DNA of 64,000 nt, taken from Enoplosus armatus. Taxonomy: Eukaryota > Chordata > Actinopteri > Centrarchiformes > Enoplosidae. This document shows, in pieces, positions 1-19,705 of this stretch. Position numbers and translations under genes: made by a program. The stretch is from NCBI RefSeq assembly GCF_043641665.1, contig NC_092193.1:18981446-19045445 (forward strand). Reading direction: 5' to 3'. Positions within the stretch are counted from its first letter, which is position 1. Each line of letters opens with the position of its first letter. The notes beneath the pieces were generated by a model. The model ran no database searches. It was not told the DNA's origin and saw only the letters and a program-made list of their open reading frames with translations.

Positions 1-8461
<8,461 letters not shown>

Positions 8462-9850
8462 AAGTCGTACATTTTTAAAACAAGAACTCTTCGTCATTTG
8501 CCAATCACCACCCACCTCTGACATGTAGTACCCTAAACCCCATTGTGTGGTCAAGAGTCGCAGTATCGATGAGAATCAATAAAATTGGTGAGGACGGGGC
8601 TCATGGTGTATCATAGGGAACTGACCAGAACAGGCCGGAGCACCAAGAGACACCTGGGAGATGAGTGGTCCGTAGTGTTAATTTTTTTTTACAGTTTGAA
8701 GAATGGACTCTGTTTTCTCCAGAACTCACTTTATTTTCTTTTTCTTTTTTTTTTTAAACTTTGACTGCTACGTTTGTTCTTTCCTTCTGATTGGCATTTT
8801 ATTTCAAAGCGACAAAAGTTACCGTTGGTGTTTGTGTCTGAGCGTGTGTGTTTATGCACATGGATGTAGTAGACTGTTTGTTCGTTCTAGTACATTCCAG
8901 AAACTGTCCTACAAACACTCCACACCCGTCTCAGCAGTTTAGGAGTACACTTGGTCTCTGGGTAGCGTCACAGTCCCTCAAAGCAATCCTCCTCTGTTCT
9001 CTCGTCATCTTAACTCAAACTTAACCTTGGCTTAGGCATCTAATTATCGAGCTTGAACCTCATTGACAGAAGCACTTGTCTTTGTCGTTTCTTTTTAGCC
9101 GTGCTGTTCTCAATGGACTGAATGTTTTGTTTTGTAAATATATGTACAACATTTTTGATTTAAGTGACTTTTTTTCGTTCTTTTGGTTTTGCAGCAGTTT
9201 CATTGTGGTGTTGTACAGTTTACTTAAAACCAAGTTATTTTTCCAAATCCCTAGAGCACATTCATGATCATGAAGGTAATTTGACTTGGATGTAAAAAAT
9301 TGCATTTGTTGTATTCACTACGACCCAGAAATTGCAGTTTACTCTTAAGAATGTTAGTAGTCATCCAAGTCATCTTAGCAATCGGGAAATTATATATAAG
9401 ATATGTATCTTTAACAACTCGCTCTTTTACTCGCTCTGTGCTTGGGTCATGAGCTGTGACTTTGATGGCAGTGAAGGGCTGTTCCTAATGTATATTTCAT
9501 TTAGATTCAATAGGAGTTCAATGAAACATGAATATAACTTGAAGGGGAATCTCATCCAAGAGAATATATGACTATTCAACCACTGTGGGAAATTCACCAA
9601 AGTGAAATAAACGGTAATACCCATTTCTCTCTTGGTGTGTCACCAAGCAGAGCAACAGATCTTCATTGTAAATTTTCTGCAGTTAATTTTGCCATGAAGA
9701 GTGTGTGTGACGCCATAGTGGGGACGCATCCAGTGAGCTCTAATTGGCCAAGAACATGATGGGTACCATAATTAGGCCATAACACTGCAATATCCCTCGT
9801 TGTAATAATTTGTGAAATATGTATATTTTAGGCATTCGAAGAAATAAATT
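8462..9850 (+). other. wdr48: wdr48 3' UTR and tail-to-tail spacer
   Basis: There is no credible coding frame. AATAAA signals on the plus strand lie at 8578-8583, near 9606 and near 9840, so alternative poly(A) sites of about 0.1, 1.1 and 1.4 kb after the stop are possible. The region is AT-rich with T-runs, typical of a 3' UTR. Which signal is used cannot be decided from sequence. Confidence 0.5.
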
Positions 9851-11118
9851 GGAATGATTTAACAATGACAGATTTATGGGAATTATAAATGGATGTTTCT
9901 TGAGTTGTAATGTGTTCGGCTGATGAGTGTGAAATAAGAAAAACAGGACAAGTTCCTTTTTTTTTTTTTTAAGTCAAGTGATATGATTGTTTAACCATCA
10001 AAGATTCACCCATTTCACATTCATCAAAAGACTCTGCACTCATTCCTAATAAAACATACAATTAATTGATAAAATATCTGCAAAAATACTTTTCCTTATT
10101 TTACACGCTAGCACCTACATTGACTGAAAAACATTAAGAAGCCCCCTAGAAAAAAGCAGAAAACAGTTACTCAACAGCAGCACCACCGTCACCAGACCTC
10201 TTACATACTGTATACGAAAGGTCAGTCACCTATTGGATTTACGCATTGCCTGTCGAGTCACAGGCAGTACTCGTCTACTGTTGCATAGATCACAAAAATT
10301 ACAAAGGAAGAACAGTGTCAAATGAGATGTGGGGACATAATTCCAGCGCTTTAAGCAGTAAAAATTGTTTACAAACATCACAGACTGCATGGCTGAATAA
10401 ATCCAGTTAAAAGACAGTGTTTAAAACATACTGACCATCAAATCTGGTGTAAAAAAAAAAAAGTGTATTGATATAAAATATACACAAGCCATGAACTATT
10501 GTAAAAGTTCCCCTTATAATCTTATAAGTTATTTTTAAAAGCTGAATTGTGGGAAACATTATTTGCATCTTTGAAACCCAACAGATGTAACGCTGCACCA
10601 CAAGACCGTAACAACTCCTCTTAACTGCCAACAGTCTGGCAGCTTCCAAATCTTTGCTGGGTATTAAGGTGCAGCTGTGCTTTGCTGTAATAAATGTATG
10701 TGTTTATCTTTGGACGTGTTCATCACATTAGTGTACCAGAGGCAAAGTCTCGTCACCCGTATTATCTAATTTTGCGCCGAGCAAGGAAACGAGTTGATCA
10801 TGTTGCAACCTTCTTGGCCTACAAATGAGCAGTAACTTTAAATCCTCACATATAAAAACAAATAGGATGTTCATACAGTGCCTCTAAGTGTTTTCCTACT
10901 TATAAGCTAATACTACTGGTTTCTGTAGTGTAACTAACCTGATGAAGCAGCCATACACTTACTGTAAGAGTCAATTACAAATATCAATATCAGAGATTGT
11001 AGATTATTTCCTTCAGTGTGTCCTGTATTTCCTGTGTAGTGTTTCTTTAAAAAACCCCAGTGATTGTCAACTTTACATTTCTGTACTTATGTATGTGTAT
11101 GCATGACCTGATGTAAGC
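9851..11118 (-). other. gorasp1: Probable gorasp1 3' UTR and convergent spacer
   Basis: AT-rich sequence lies downstream of the gorasp1 stop codon on the minus strand and faces the wdr48 3' end. A T-run (about 9958-9972) and an A-run (about 10451-10462) are present. I see no clear AATAAA on the minus strand and no coding frame worth calling. The boundary between the two converging transcripts is not visible. Confidence 0.4.
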
Positions 11119-14100
11119 TTACTCAAGAGGCGGCTCTTCTGGCTCCTCCTCATCACTCTCATGGCTGCAGTGGTGAGCAGGAGCCATGTCTAGAGGCTCT
11201 GCAGACTCTTCCGCTGGCCCTGTTGCATCCTCGACGGCCTGAGCGGGAAACTCGTCTGCCATCGGCTCATTCACAGTGGAGGACTGGAGAAGATCGACAG
11301 GCGATGGGCGGGGGGGGTCTTCTGCTGGGACAGTGGGCTCAGCAGGAGGCTCAGCAGGAGGCTCTGGGGACTCGGGGAGAGACAATGAACCCAAAGGTGG
11401 ACTTGGGCTATCGCTAGACTCACACAGAGAGCCGGGGAGGTCTGCGGACTCTGTGACCAGGTGAGATGTTTCAGCTGCTGGAATGCCTGAGTCTGACAAA
11501 GTGTCAGTGGAAGCGTGAAAAGAAGTGAGGTCCATGGCTGCCTGGGAGCTCTGCTCTTGTGGGTCAGTCTGGTCGTCTGCTGATGATGAAAGCAGCACGC
11601 TGTCCTCCAGCTCCTCTGTACAACAGGAAATACAAACATGGTCTATATTCAAAATCTATACATGAAAGCTCTGTGACACAGGTACAAACTGCTGCCGTCC
11701 TAACTTACCAACACCAGAGATTTCACCGTCCTTCTCCTCGTGCATGGCCAGGGCAGTGTTGGTCATGTCGATGGACGACATGGAGAGATCCAGTCTGTCC
11801 ACCAAATCTACGGGGTCAGGGTTCATCACTGCCACTTCAGAGTCAGAGAAACCTGGAGAAACAAACACGAGGCGCTTGCTGATCAGCTTTTTATGAACAC
11901 AGCGAGATGCCAAGGAGACGACACTCATACGTCTCATATATCATCATGCTCTAAACTCTGCACATCTGAACTGACCGGGGTCCATGACTCTGTGGATTGG
12001 TGGCGGTAGAGGAGCTTCCTGGAGGGTGACCTGCTCCAGGTCTAACACGTCTTCACTTTGGCTTGAAGGTGCCATCAAAGGCGCCTGGAAAACAAACAGA
12101 AACAAGTTTCCAATAGTTTCTCATGTAGCAGTACATTAAGTCAGTCAATAGTTCAAGTACTCCATTAATTGATTTGATTGACCATTTCCTGTAATCCATC
12201 AGTTATTTTAGCAATTTATCTAGCAAACATGCTAAACATTAGTTGACGTCAGCTTCTCTAATGTGACCTTTAACCATTTGTTGACATTTTATAGACTAAA
12301 CGATCAATCACTTAAATGAAAAAGTAGCCAATGGATTAGTCAGCAATAAAAGTAATCATTAGTTGTAGCACTAAACGTGGTAAATGTGGATTCAGATTTA
12401 CCTCCGTGAATCCATGAGTGGGCAGAATCGGAGAGGGTTCCTCCTCGGGAACAGGGGTGGGGGGCTTTGCTGTCGATTCGTCAGGATGTGCTGGGATTCG
12501 GTGCAAGTAGCCATAACCAATGCCACAACCCAAGCTAACAGAAAACATTTTGAAATGCTTCAAGACCATTTATAACACCACTATAAAACAATTCATACAG
12601 CCTTCATATAGCCTCATATTAGAAAAGAAAAGGAGTGATCTGCATGCACCTTTCTCATCTTTTAGCATTTCACTCCAGGGATGCCAAACATGTGTTGTGT
12701 AATAGGAAAATAGTGATATTAGCATAGAATGGATAAAACAGTCCTATGGCAACTTATTAAAGGTGAAGTGCAGAGGTATTCTCCAGTAAGTCACCCTGAA
12801 AACCTTATGTATCTGTGTATTGTCACGTACCTGCCCTCTCCACCCCACGCTCCATTTGGTGTGACCACCACCTCTCTGCAGCCATCTGTTTGTATGTTGT
12901 ACACCAGCAGCTTCAGTGGCTTCCCTTCATGGGCCTCAATCAGTGAGAAGAAGTCCTCTGACTGGAAATCAGAAATTCTGAATTAGTTACAACTTGTTGA
13001 GAGATACAATTTTCAGCAAAATAAATCAAATGTTAGCAATAAAGCTATTATTAGTCTTACATCTTGCAACACTTGATCTGCACCAACAATATAGTCACTG
13101 TGTGGCTGAAGCCCTGCCAGTGCAGCGGGTGAACTGGCTTCCACATCCTATGGGAAAGAAATAGGACAGAAATAGTTAGCAAAGAAAAGATGAAGCCATA
13201 ATCAATCGGTTTGGTTTTCCCAGCTCTCGATGAAGAAGCTCACCAGAACGTGCCACACGTTCTCAGTGGCTCCTTGGTAGCTGCAGAAGCGAACACTGGC
13301 ACCCAGCAGACCCTGTCCTCCCCACATGTTACTGGGCACCACCTCCAGCTCACGAACCCTTGTGGTTTTAGTGCTGTACACCTCCATCTTCACGGCCCTC
13401 TCCACGTTGGCTTTCAGAATCTCCTTCAGCAGGTCATTTTCCTCATTCTGGTGCACAGTAAGAGGAGGAGTCAAACAAGACCTGCAGTCAATGACTTGTA
13501 CCTTAGCTACTCACAATGGGACAGTCAATAAACTCACAAGTCTTCTGTGGTCCAGAGACAGAATGAAGTCAAAGAAGGGCTGCAGCCCGGCCTTCTCTGC
13601 AGGGGAGCTCGGCTGCACCTGTCAAAACCGACACAAGCATTTAGTGGTGTTCATCGATATCAATAAAATGATGCTCATAAATATTCCCATTACAATGATA
13701 TAAAACAGAGAAAAGCAGCAAATCTTTCCACTTGAGTAGCTTGAACCGCGAGATGTTTGACATTTTCGCTCGATCTCTCTCGAGCGATTTATCAGATAAT
13801 CGATTAATCATCTCAGCACTGATGTAATTTAATACAGATCATTCTGTAATTTTGCAACACCATGAAAAGTCTGAAGTAAGGCGATTCATCGGAGGCCAAT
13901 AAAAATATATCTTTTTTAATTTGCCCTTACGCTGAAAAGCAATATATTAGTCAACGTTAAAGCTATTCGCTAACGGTATTCATCTTGTATCGTTTTTTAA
14001 CGACTGTGAGAAAAAAAAAAAAAAAAAAAAAAGTTGGACATTGTAATAGCTCAGTGGATTCAGGACTGCTGGAAGACTTTCTTTGAGACAAGTTGCGGGT

Positions 14101-14372
14101 CTGAATCCAAGCATCATTTTTAAATGATTAAATACAAGTTTCTGTAGCATTGTGTCAACTTGGGGTAACAGACACAGTGCCAGCTCATCAGGTTTTACCG
14201 GTGGGTCTGCAGCAACTACTTAGCTAGCTATCAGTTAAGGTTAGCAGTAACATCTGATAAGCTGCTGGACACGCTGTTCCAAGCACAAAAAAGCTGAATC
14301 ATTCCTTACGCCGTGCACGTGGTATCCATACGTTCCTCCTTCGGATACTTCTGAGCTCTGCGTTAAACCCAT
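11119..14372 (-). CDS. gorasp1: Golgi reassembly-stacking protein 1 (GRASP65), 9 coding exons
   Basis: GRASP65 is a peripheral cis-Golgi protein that tethers cisternae and binds GM130. Coding exons on the minus strand: 14372-14310, 13618-13538, 13447-13244, 13147-13061, 12961-12831, 12534-12402, 12084-11976, 11852-11709, 11615-11119, summing to 1449 nt (482 residues). The protein starts MGLTQSSEV, with Gly2 available for N-myristoylation. Two GRASP-type PDZ domains follow (about residues 15-105 and 110-200), with [16 protein letters not shown] and [21 protein letters not shown] as diagnostic stretches. The rest is an acidic, Pro/Ser-rich tail like the regulatory SPR region. GORASP2 was considered: the [13 protein letters not shown] motif is shared, but the tail lacks the long hydrophobic Pro/Leu stretch of GORASP2, and location beside wdr48 and csrnp1 supports GORASP1. 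The exon 7 donor is GTCAGT, unusual but usable. Confidence 0.94.
12145..12375 (+). repeat. Dispersed repeat family 2, copy in gorasp1 intron 6
   Basis: The sequence contains TTGACATTTTATAGACTAAACGATCAATC and then GATTAGTCAGCAATAAAAGTAATCATTAGTTG split over a short stretch. The same order of blocks appears at about 60850-61018 (plus) and in reverse complement at about 20470-20600. It is non-coding. Ends are approximate. Confidence 0.6.
14011..14032 (+). repeat. Poly(A) run
   Basis: An uninterrupted run of 22 A residues lies inside gorasp1 intron 1, immediately before a tRNA-like segment. Confidence 0.95.
14046..14120 (+). repeat. tRNA-like segment, probable SINE head or tRNA fossil
   Basis: TAGCTCAGTGG matches a pol III A box, and GGTCTGAATCC, about 50 bases on, resembles a B box (GGTTCGAATCC) with two differences. 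The predicted D-stem and anticodon stem do not pair well, so it is not a functional tRNA gene. A tRNA-derived SINE remnant is the likeliest reading. Confidence 0.4.
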
Positions 14373-15094
14373 TTCTGCCAGGAACTTTCAAATATTAGCT
14401 AATATCATCAGAAAATAACAAAGTATGTGAGAATTATTACGGTTGACAGTCCGCGGCCATCTTGTCTGCAGCCCAAAACAATCGAACATCGCTAGTATCG
14501 AACACGGAAACACGCGTACGCACATATAAACACAGCGAACGCACTGGTAGCAGAGCTGCTTCATGTCCCAGTCATGGATGGGCGCAGCGTTGATATTAAA
14601 GTTGTGCTAATGAGGCCACTACTACTAACACGACCTCTACTATGGTGAAATCTAAGAGAACATACCCTTGTACCAGCAGGCACTTTGACATGTCACAGCA
14701 GGGAAAACACTCCATGTCATTTAAGTGAGCCAGTTCCAGGGTCTTGGTATTGTGTATGCTGGCTCACTGGCATGGCTTTACTGGGACACTTAATAGACAT
14801 CAGTCATTAATGTGATTAGTTACACCTTTGCTTTTGCCATGAAAAAGGCCTATTAAGGATGCATAGTGGGTATTGTACTTTATCAATAAATAATTTTAGT
14901 ATATGATAACAGAAGCCAGAGGAAAAGTTTTAAGTAGATTCTTCTTCTCAGTGACATTCATGGGATTTGGCTTAATCTAAGGGTGTAATGACAGAGCTGT
15001 CATTATCATTATTGATCCAGTCTTGGTTTCTTCGCATGTACTGGGGATGAATACAAAAATACCACTCATTAAATAAATCTGAAATCAGTGAATA
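14373..15094. other. gorasp1 upstream region and spacer to csrnp1
   Basis: The region just above the gorasp1 start (14373-14560) has several CpGs (CGCGG, ACGCGTACG) and is presumably its promoter. A family 1 repeat copy occupies about 14725-14850. There is no open frame for TTC21A or any other gene. Confidence 0.5.
14725..14850 (+). repeat. Dispersed repeat family 1, copy 2
   Basis: It contains TATGCTGGCTCACTGGCATGG, then CTTTACTGGGACACTTAATAG, then a block like TTAATGTGATTAGTTACACC. The copies near 56.2 kb (same strand) and 7.5 kb (opposite strand) carry the same three blocks in the same order. Confidence 0.7.
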
Positions 15095-15757
15095 AATAAA
15101 TAAAAATGTTTTTTTATTACTCCAATACAGAAATATTCTATACATAGTGTTAAGCATATGCGAGATAGTTCACAATTACCCAGGCAGTTATTTAAAAATA
15201 ATTCACAACCTGGAGGTTGAAAATGGAGGAGTGTTATTTTTTCATTATTGCATGCATCAAAGTGGATTATCCTGCTTATACCATGGCCATCTGCCAGCAA
15301 AATATGGATATTTTTGTTGATATCTGGGGCAATACTCTTTATTATCTCTACATTTGTGACATTTGGAATGAATATTACTTTTAACAACTACTCCAAAAAT
15401 AGGAGAAATTGCAGCTATGGGTTTTAACTTGAATGAGCAATGATGAGGCAGATGCATCAGAGCACCTGTGGCCATGGTATAAGAAATTAAATAACATGTC
15501 AGAAATCATTATATATATCATTATATAGGTTCAGGAAATAGAAAAACGAGACATATATTAATTACTCAAGCATGGTTTCTCTGAAACAAAATCAAAATCA
15601 TTTTTAAGCAATAGAAAAAATATCCAGCTAGGAAAAAATATTTCATCGATCATTCTTTGTACACTGAAATAGTCTTACAAATCCATAAAAGCAGTGCTTT
15701 ATACATTAAATTCTCTTATTCAGTTTCTTGTTATGTCACTAGAATGCCTTGAATCAG
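15095..15757 (-). other. csrnp1: csrnp1 3' UTR
   Basis: AT-rich sequence follows the csrnp1 stop codon. Minus-strand AATAAA signals lie at 15338-15343 and 15113-15118, giving a 3' UTR of roughly 0.4-0.65 kb. Several ATTTA pentamers are present on the minus strand, as expected of an immediate-early-type mRNA, though no functional claim can be made from that alone. Confidence 0.5.
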
Positions 15758-18700
15758 CTATAAAAGCTGGGTATCGCTGACTGCATAACCCTGCTCTGGG
15801 CTCGGTTCAGTCAAGCCGATCAGAGACTCCAGGAGGTAGGTGCTCGACTCGTACGGTGGCAAATTAACAGAGCTAAACAGCTGGAGGTGGCAAAAGCTGT
15901 CCGGGTGTCTGTGTAGTTTGAAAGAGCTGTGCAGAGGTCCAGAGGTGTAGTCACAGTCGAAGAACTCGAGGTCAGAGTCAGAGGAGAGGCTCAGGTCCAT
16001 GTACCTGCCTGAGGAATAGTCCACGGTGGGGGAGGGAGTGTTGGGGTAGCCCTCAAGAGAGTCTTCGTCAAAGAAGTCTCTGGCTTGGTTTGCATTCTCA
16101 TCGAGGTAATCTGTCAGCGAGGTCCAGCTTGTATTGTCTGTGAATGTGTTGGCTGTCAGTGGTCCTGTACTGTTAGTAGGTGTGCTGTGAGTGGCAGAGT
16201 TGTCCCCTGTGTGCCTCAGTTGGCTGCACGTAGAGTAGTTATTATTTTCGGAGATGCTGAGGGCACGTGACAACCCTCCATCAACTTCAGGGAGATTCTG
16301 ACTCCCATTAAGGCATCCTCCTGAATCAGAGTCGGAGGAAGAGCAGGAGGATTCGGTCATGTCGCTGCTGCAGCTGTTCTCTTCCACTACCAACCGCTCT
16401 GGGATGAAATGAAAGGAAGGAGTGGCGGGCATGGTGAGAGGAAGATCATCTTCCTCCATGGTGAACCCAAAGGGGCAGCTCTTGTCCTGTGCCCTCTGTA
16501 TCGGATGGGCCTCATCCTGGTCCTCTGGAAGTCCTGTCTGGTCCTCTTGGCTCAGTGTTTCATCTTGGAGTCGCTTCTCCAGTTCGAGTCTCATGGCGGT
16601 GTGGATGTAATGAGTCTGCACACGTCTGGAATTGAACTCGATGCGCCCCTGAGTGTTTCCACAGCCATCCTTAGTGCAGCCACATGGGAAGTTGAAGCGG
16701 TCCACCTGTGTGTAAAAGATGGCAGAAAGAGAAAATCAGTGCTGTTGATGCCAGGATCTGATGTTGACTGCAAAACAAGTTCAGGTAAAATGTGTTTTTG
16801 GCTTGTAAACAAAAAGTTATCCTGATTCCAAAAAAATCCACAATGGTTTACAGTGTTTACTCTTGTTTTCTAAAGACCAGGCTCCTGATTGGCTACTTAT
16901 TACAGTAGTGCTAAGAAAAATGATGGCACCTATTCAGGTGGGTGATATGGATAAAATCTTCAATTACAGTATATGTAATTTTTAACAGATTTTCCAGAAA
17001 ATCAATTGCGAAATTGTATAATGTATAAAATAAGGAGATAGGAATGTTGGTTTTTGGCTAATTGAAACTGTTAGCTAAAAATAATGGATAAATGGTTTAA
17101 ATAGTTAACCACTGGTCCAATACACCCATATAAATTAAAGGGATAGCTGCCACTGTATCGACAGTGTGGTTATATTATCCCACAGTATATATCGTGGTAT
17201 TGCCCACCACTAAGCACCAAAGATACATGTTACTTTACTCTCTTTACTAAATATGCCTTCAACATGTATTTGATGCTTAACTAGCTGAAACTACAATTTG
17301 CATTCAAATTTAATTTCACATGCAAAAATAAAACATGAAACCCACTCATAAGATAAAATGTGCCAGTGCAAACTCGTTGGGATCAAATCAAGTTTATAAT
17401 CAGCCCATATGCTGTTAGAGGTTGACGTTGTTTTTGCTAACGTACAAGTGTCGTACCTGGCACTTGATTCCTGCCAGACTGCATGCGCAGGTCTCTGGCT
17501 CACAAAAGCCTTGACAGTCACATCCACAGTCCTCCCTGGAGAGACGCAGGGCGTGAAGCTGCCTCTTCTCCTCCCTGTCTACGCGCTTCACCCCTGCCGC
17601 CTGAAGGAGAGCCTGCCGCTGTTTGGAGGAGTACGGCTGAAGGAAACTTCCGTCCTCCAGCTCAGCATCACTGATGTGGACATCAGCGTCTTCATCTGGG
17701 ATTTGATCCACTGTGAGCCTGCTTGCTTCTCTCTGGTCAATGGCCCCACTGGTGATCAACTGGAATCAGCACAACAGATAAAGTAAGGAGGCCGTTGTGT
17801 GGACGAGCAATGCAAACCAATGTAGAAATGAAGTGCACCCACGTTGTGTTTCAATGCCTTGAACCTCTCTTCTCTCAGTCTCTCTCTGAGCCTCTCTCTG
17901 TGCCTGTGCCGTTGCTCCAGCGCATGCTCTGCCACCGTGTATCTCTGGAGGGTGCTGTGCCTCTGCGTCATGCCCAGGGTGGCGCCTCCATGGCTGGGCA
18001 CGCTGGTGAAGCCCTGGCAGCGCGGGAAACTGAACACCGTCACTTGGTCAAAGCGCACGTTGCTCTGTGCACCTGCGAGCTTGGGCCTCTTCAGGGTGGA
18101 CTGAACTGGTTGTGTTAGAAAAAGAGACAATAAAATCATCAGAAAAGGACGGTAATAACATACTGTGAAAACATGAGCAAGTCTGTCAGAGCAGTCCAGT
18201 TCTCGGCCCATATTCATCAAGAGTCTCAGAGTAGAAAATGAGTCCTACATGGTCAAAAGTGAATGCTTGTTTTGTCTTACTTTTAGGACTAGGAGTGAAA
18301 GCATTTTATCACCCAGGCATCCTAACCTGGTAGAATTCGCCCAGACATTCAGACAGATAAATATTATTAAAAGACTGTTTTTCTTTAATTTATTTGGTCC
18401 TAAATGAGAGTGGACTACAACTTTTATTTGAACACAATCACATTCCCCTGGACATCACCTACTTAATGATAATAAAGGATACCTGCAAAGTGATGGCTGA
18501 TGACCCCTTTTCCTTCCCCAGGCCAAATGCCAGTGCTGATTTTGACACAGGTTATTTGTAATAGCTCTAAATGTTGTAAAGCAGTGAAGTGTCACACTGT
18601 CTCTTAAAAGTAGTCCTTCTCCTTGCTGAAAGTCCGTGCAGGAACTCCTACCCTGGCGTACTGTGGGAGTGTTTTTAGTCCTAATTACAGCACAATTCCC

Positions 18701-19677
18701 AGAAATGATTCCTTGATAAACAATGGCTCTGAACTTTGACACAGGATCTTGCTTGCTGTAGGTCTCTGAGTGGCCACTAGGTGACACACTACAGGGGTTT
18801 CACCACAGCGGCTTGGGTCAATAGTTTAACATACATGTGGAGAGGAAATACCAAGCAAAGGGTCCATTGCAACGAAGCACAGATCAACAGTACACAGAGG
18901 AAAGAAGGGTCTCACTGCTCGGTCTGCCAGTTTAATCTTCAATATCCACCAGGTTACAGGTTTGGTTTAAACAGTTTGGCTTCAACAAATGATCTAACCT
19001 TCACACATTACTGAGGCTGAACTCTAGTTTCAAAAGTCAGTAAACAACTGAGACCAGCTGACTAAGCTCGTCTCAGCCGCTCTGTCTGTCTAAAAAGCTC
19101 CACACTGGGGCACTGTAACTCAAAATAACTGTAATACATAAGGTTTTACACTGTACAACAACAACTGCAGAATAGTTTGCCATTGCAAGCCCTCTGTGTG
19201 CTTTGTGATATTTTAATAAGGCCATTTGATATGACTTGTTTAAAGGGACCTTGCTATTCAAATTGATTCCACAACATCCTATTGCTCAGGCAAATGATCT
19301 TCTACCCAACCGGACAGACAGTCCAACAGGCGGGTCACTCGATGCGCATTATCTAGAATGGTTAGTGTTTTCATACCACTGCTGCTGCAGGCTGATAAGA
19401 GACACTCCTATAAAACACAGATGGGAAAACTGCCAGATAAGGAAGAGGTTTGCATTATTTGAAAACACAGTGGTCGTTGGGTCGGATACTTACTGGGTAA
19501 ACTGGTGGGTGAAGAAGGACTGTGAGGTGTGAAATCCTGGTTGTCGGGGGGGCTGCTCTCCCCGTCGGACTCCCACTCCGAGGAGGCAGAGGAGGAGAGG
19601 GAGGACGGAGGAGAGGAGGAGGAGTAGCAGGGGCTGTCATCTACCTCTGCAAACTTTCTCTTCAGGATGCCTCTCAT
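15758..19677 (-). CDS. csrnp1: Cysteine/serine-rich nuclear protein 1 (AXUD1), 4 coding exons
   Basis: CSRNP1 is a nuclear DNA-binding transcriptional activator, described as Axin1-induced and as an immediate-early gene. Coding exons on the minus strand: 19677-19494, 18105-17843, 17759-17457, 16705-15758, totalling 1698 nt (565 residues). The protein opens [14 protein letters not shown] and has a Ser-rich stretch, then [17 protein letters not shown] (family hallmark) and a basic Arg/Glu helix. The Cys-rich region includes [20 protein letters not shown] and [18 protein letters not shown], spanning the exon 3/4 junction. The long Ser/Asp-rich C-terminal half fits an activation domain. Length and exon phases are consistent throughout. 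CSRNP2 and CSRNP3 are alternatives by family, but position next to gorasp1 and xirp1 favours CSRNP1. The 5' splice acceptor before the first coding exon is at 19705. Confidence 0.94.
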
Positions 19678-19705
19678 TGTTTGGCTGTGGTGGTTGATAT
19701 ACATT

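Noticed and set aside
11223..11464. Plus-strand frames over gorasp1 exon 9, and similar ones over csrnp1 exons
   Set aside because: They are shadows of the Pro/Ser/Glu-rich minus-strand coding sequence.
14046..14120. Functional tRNA gene
   Set aside because: A and B boxes are recognisable but the stems do not pair and no anticodon arm is clear; a SINE or tRNA fossil fits better.
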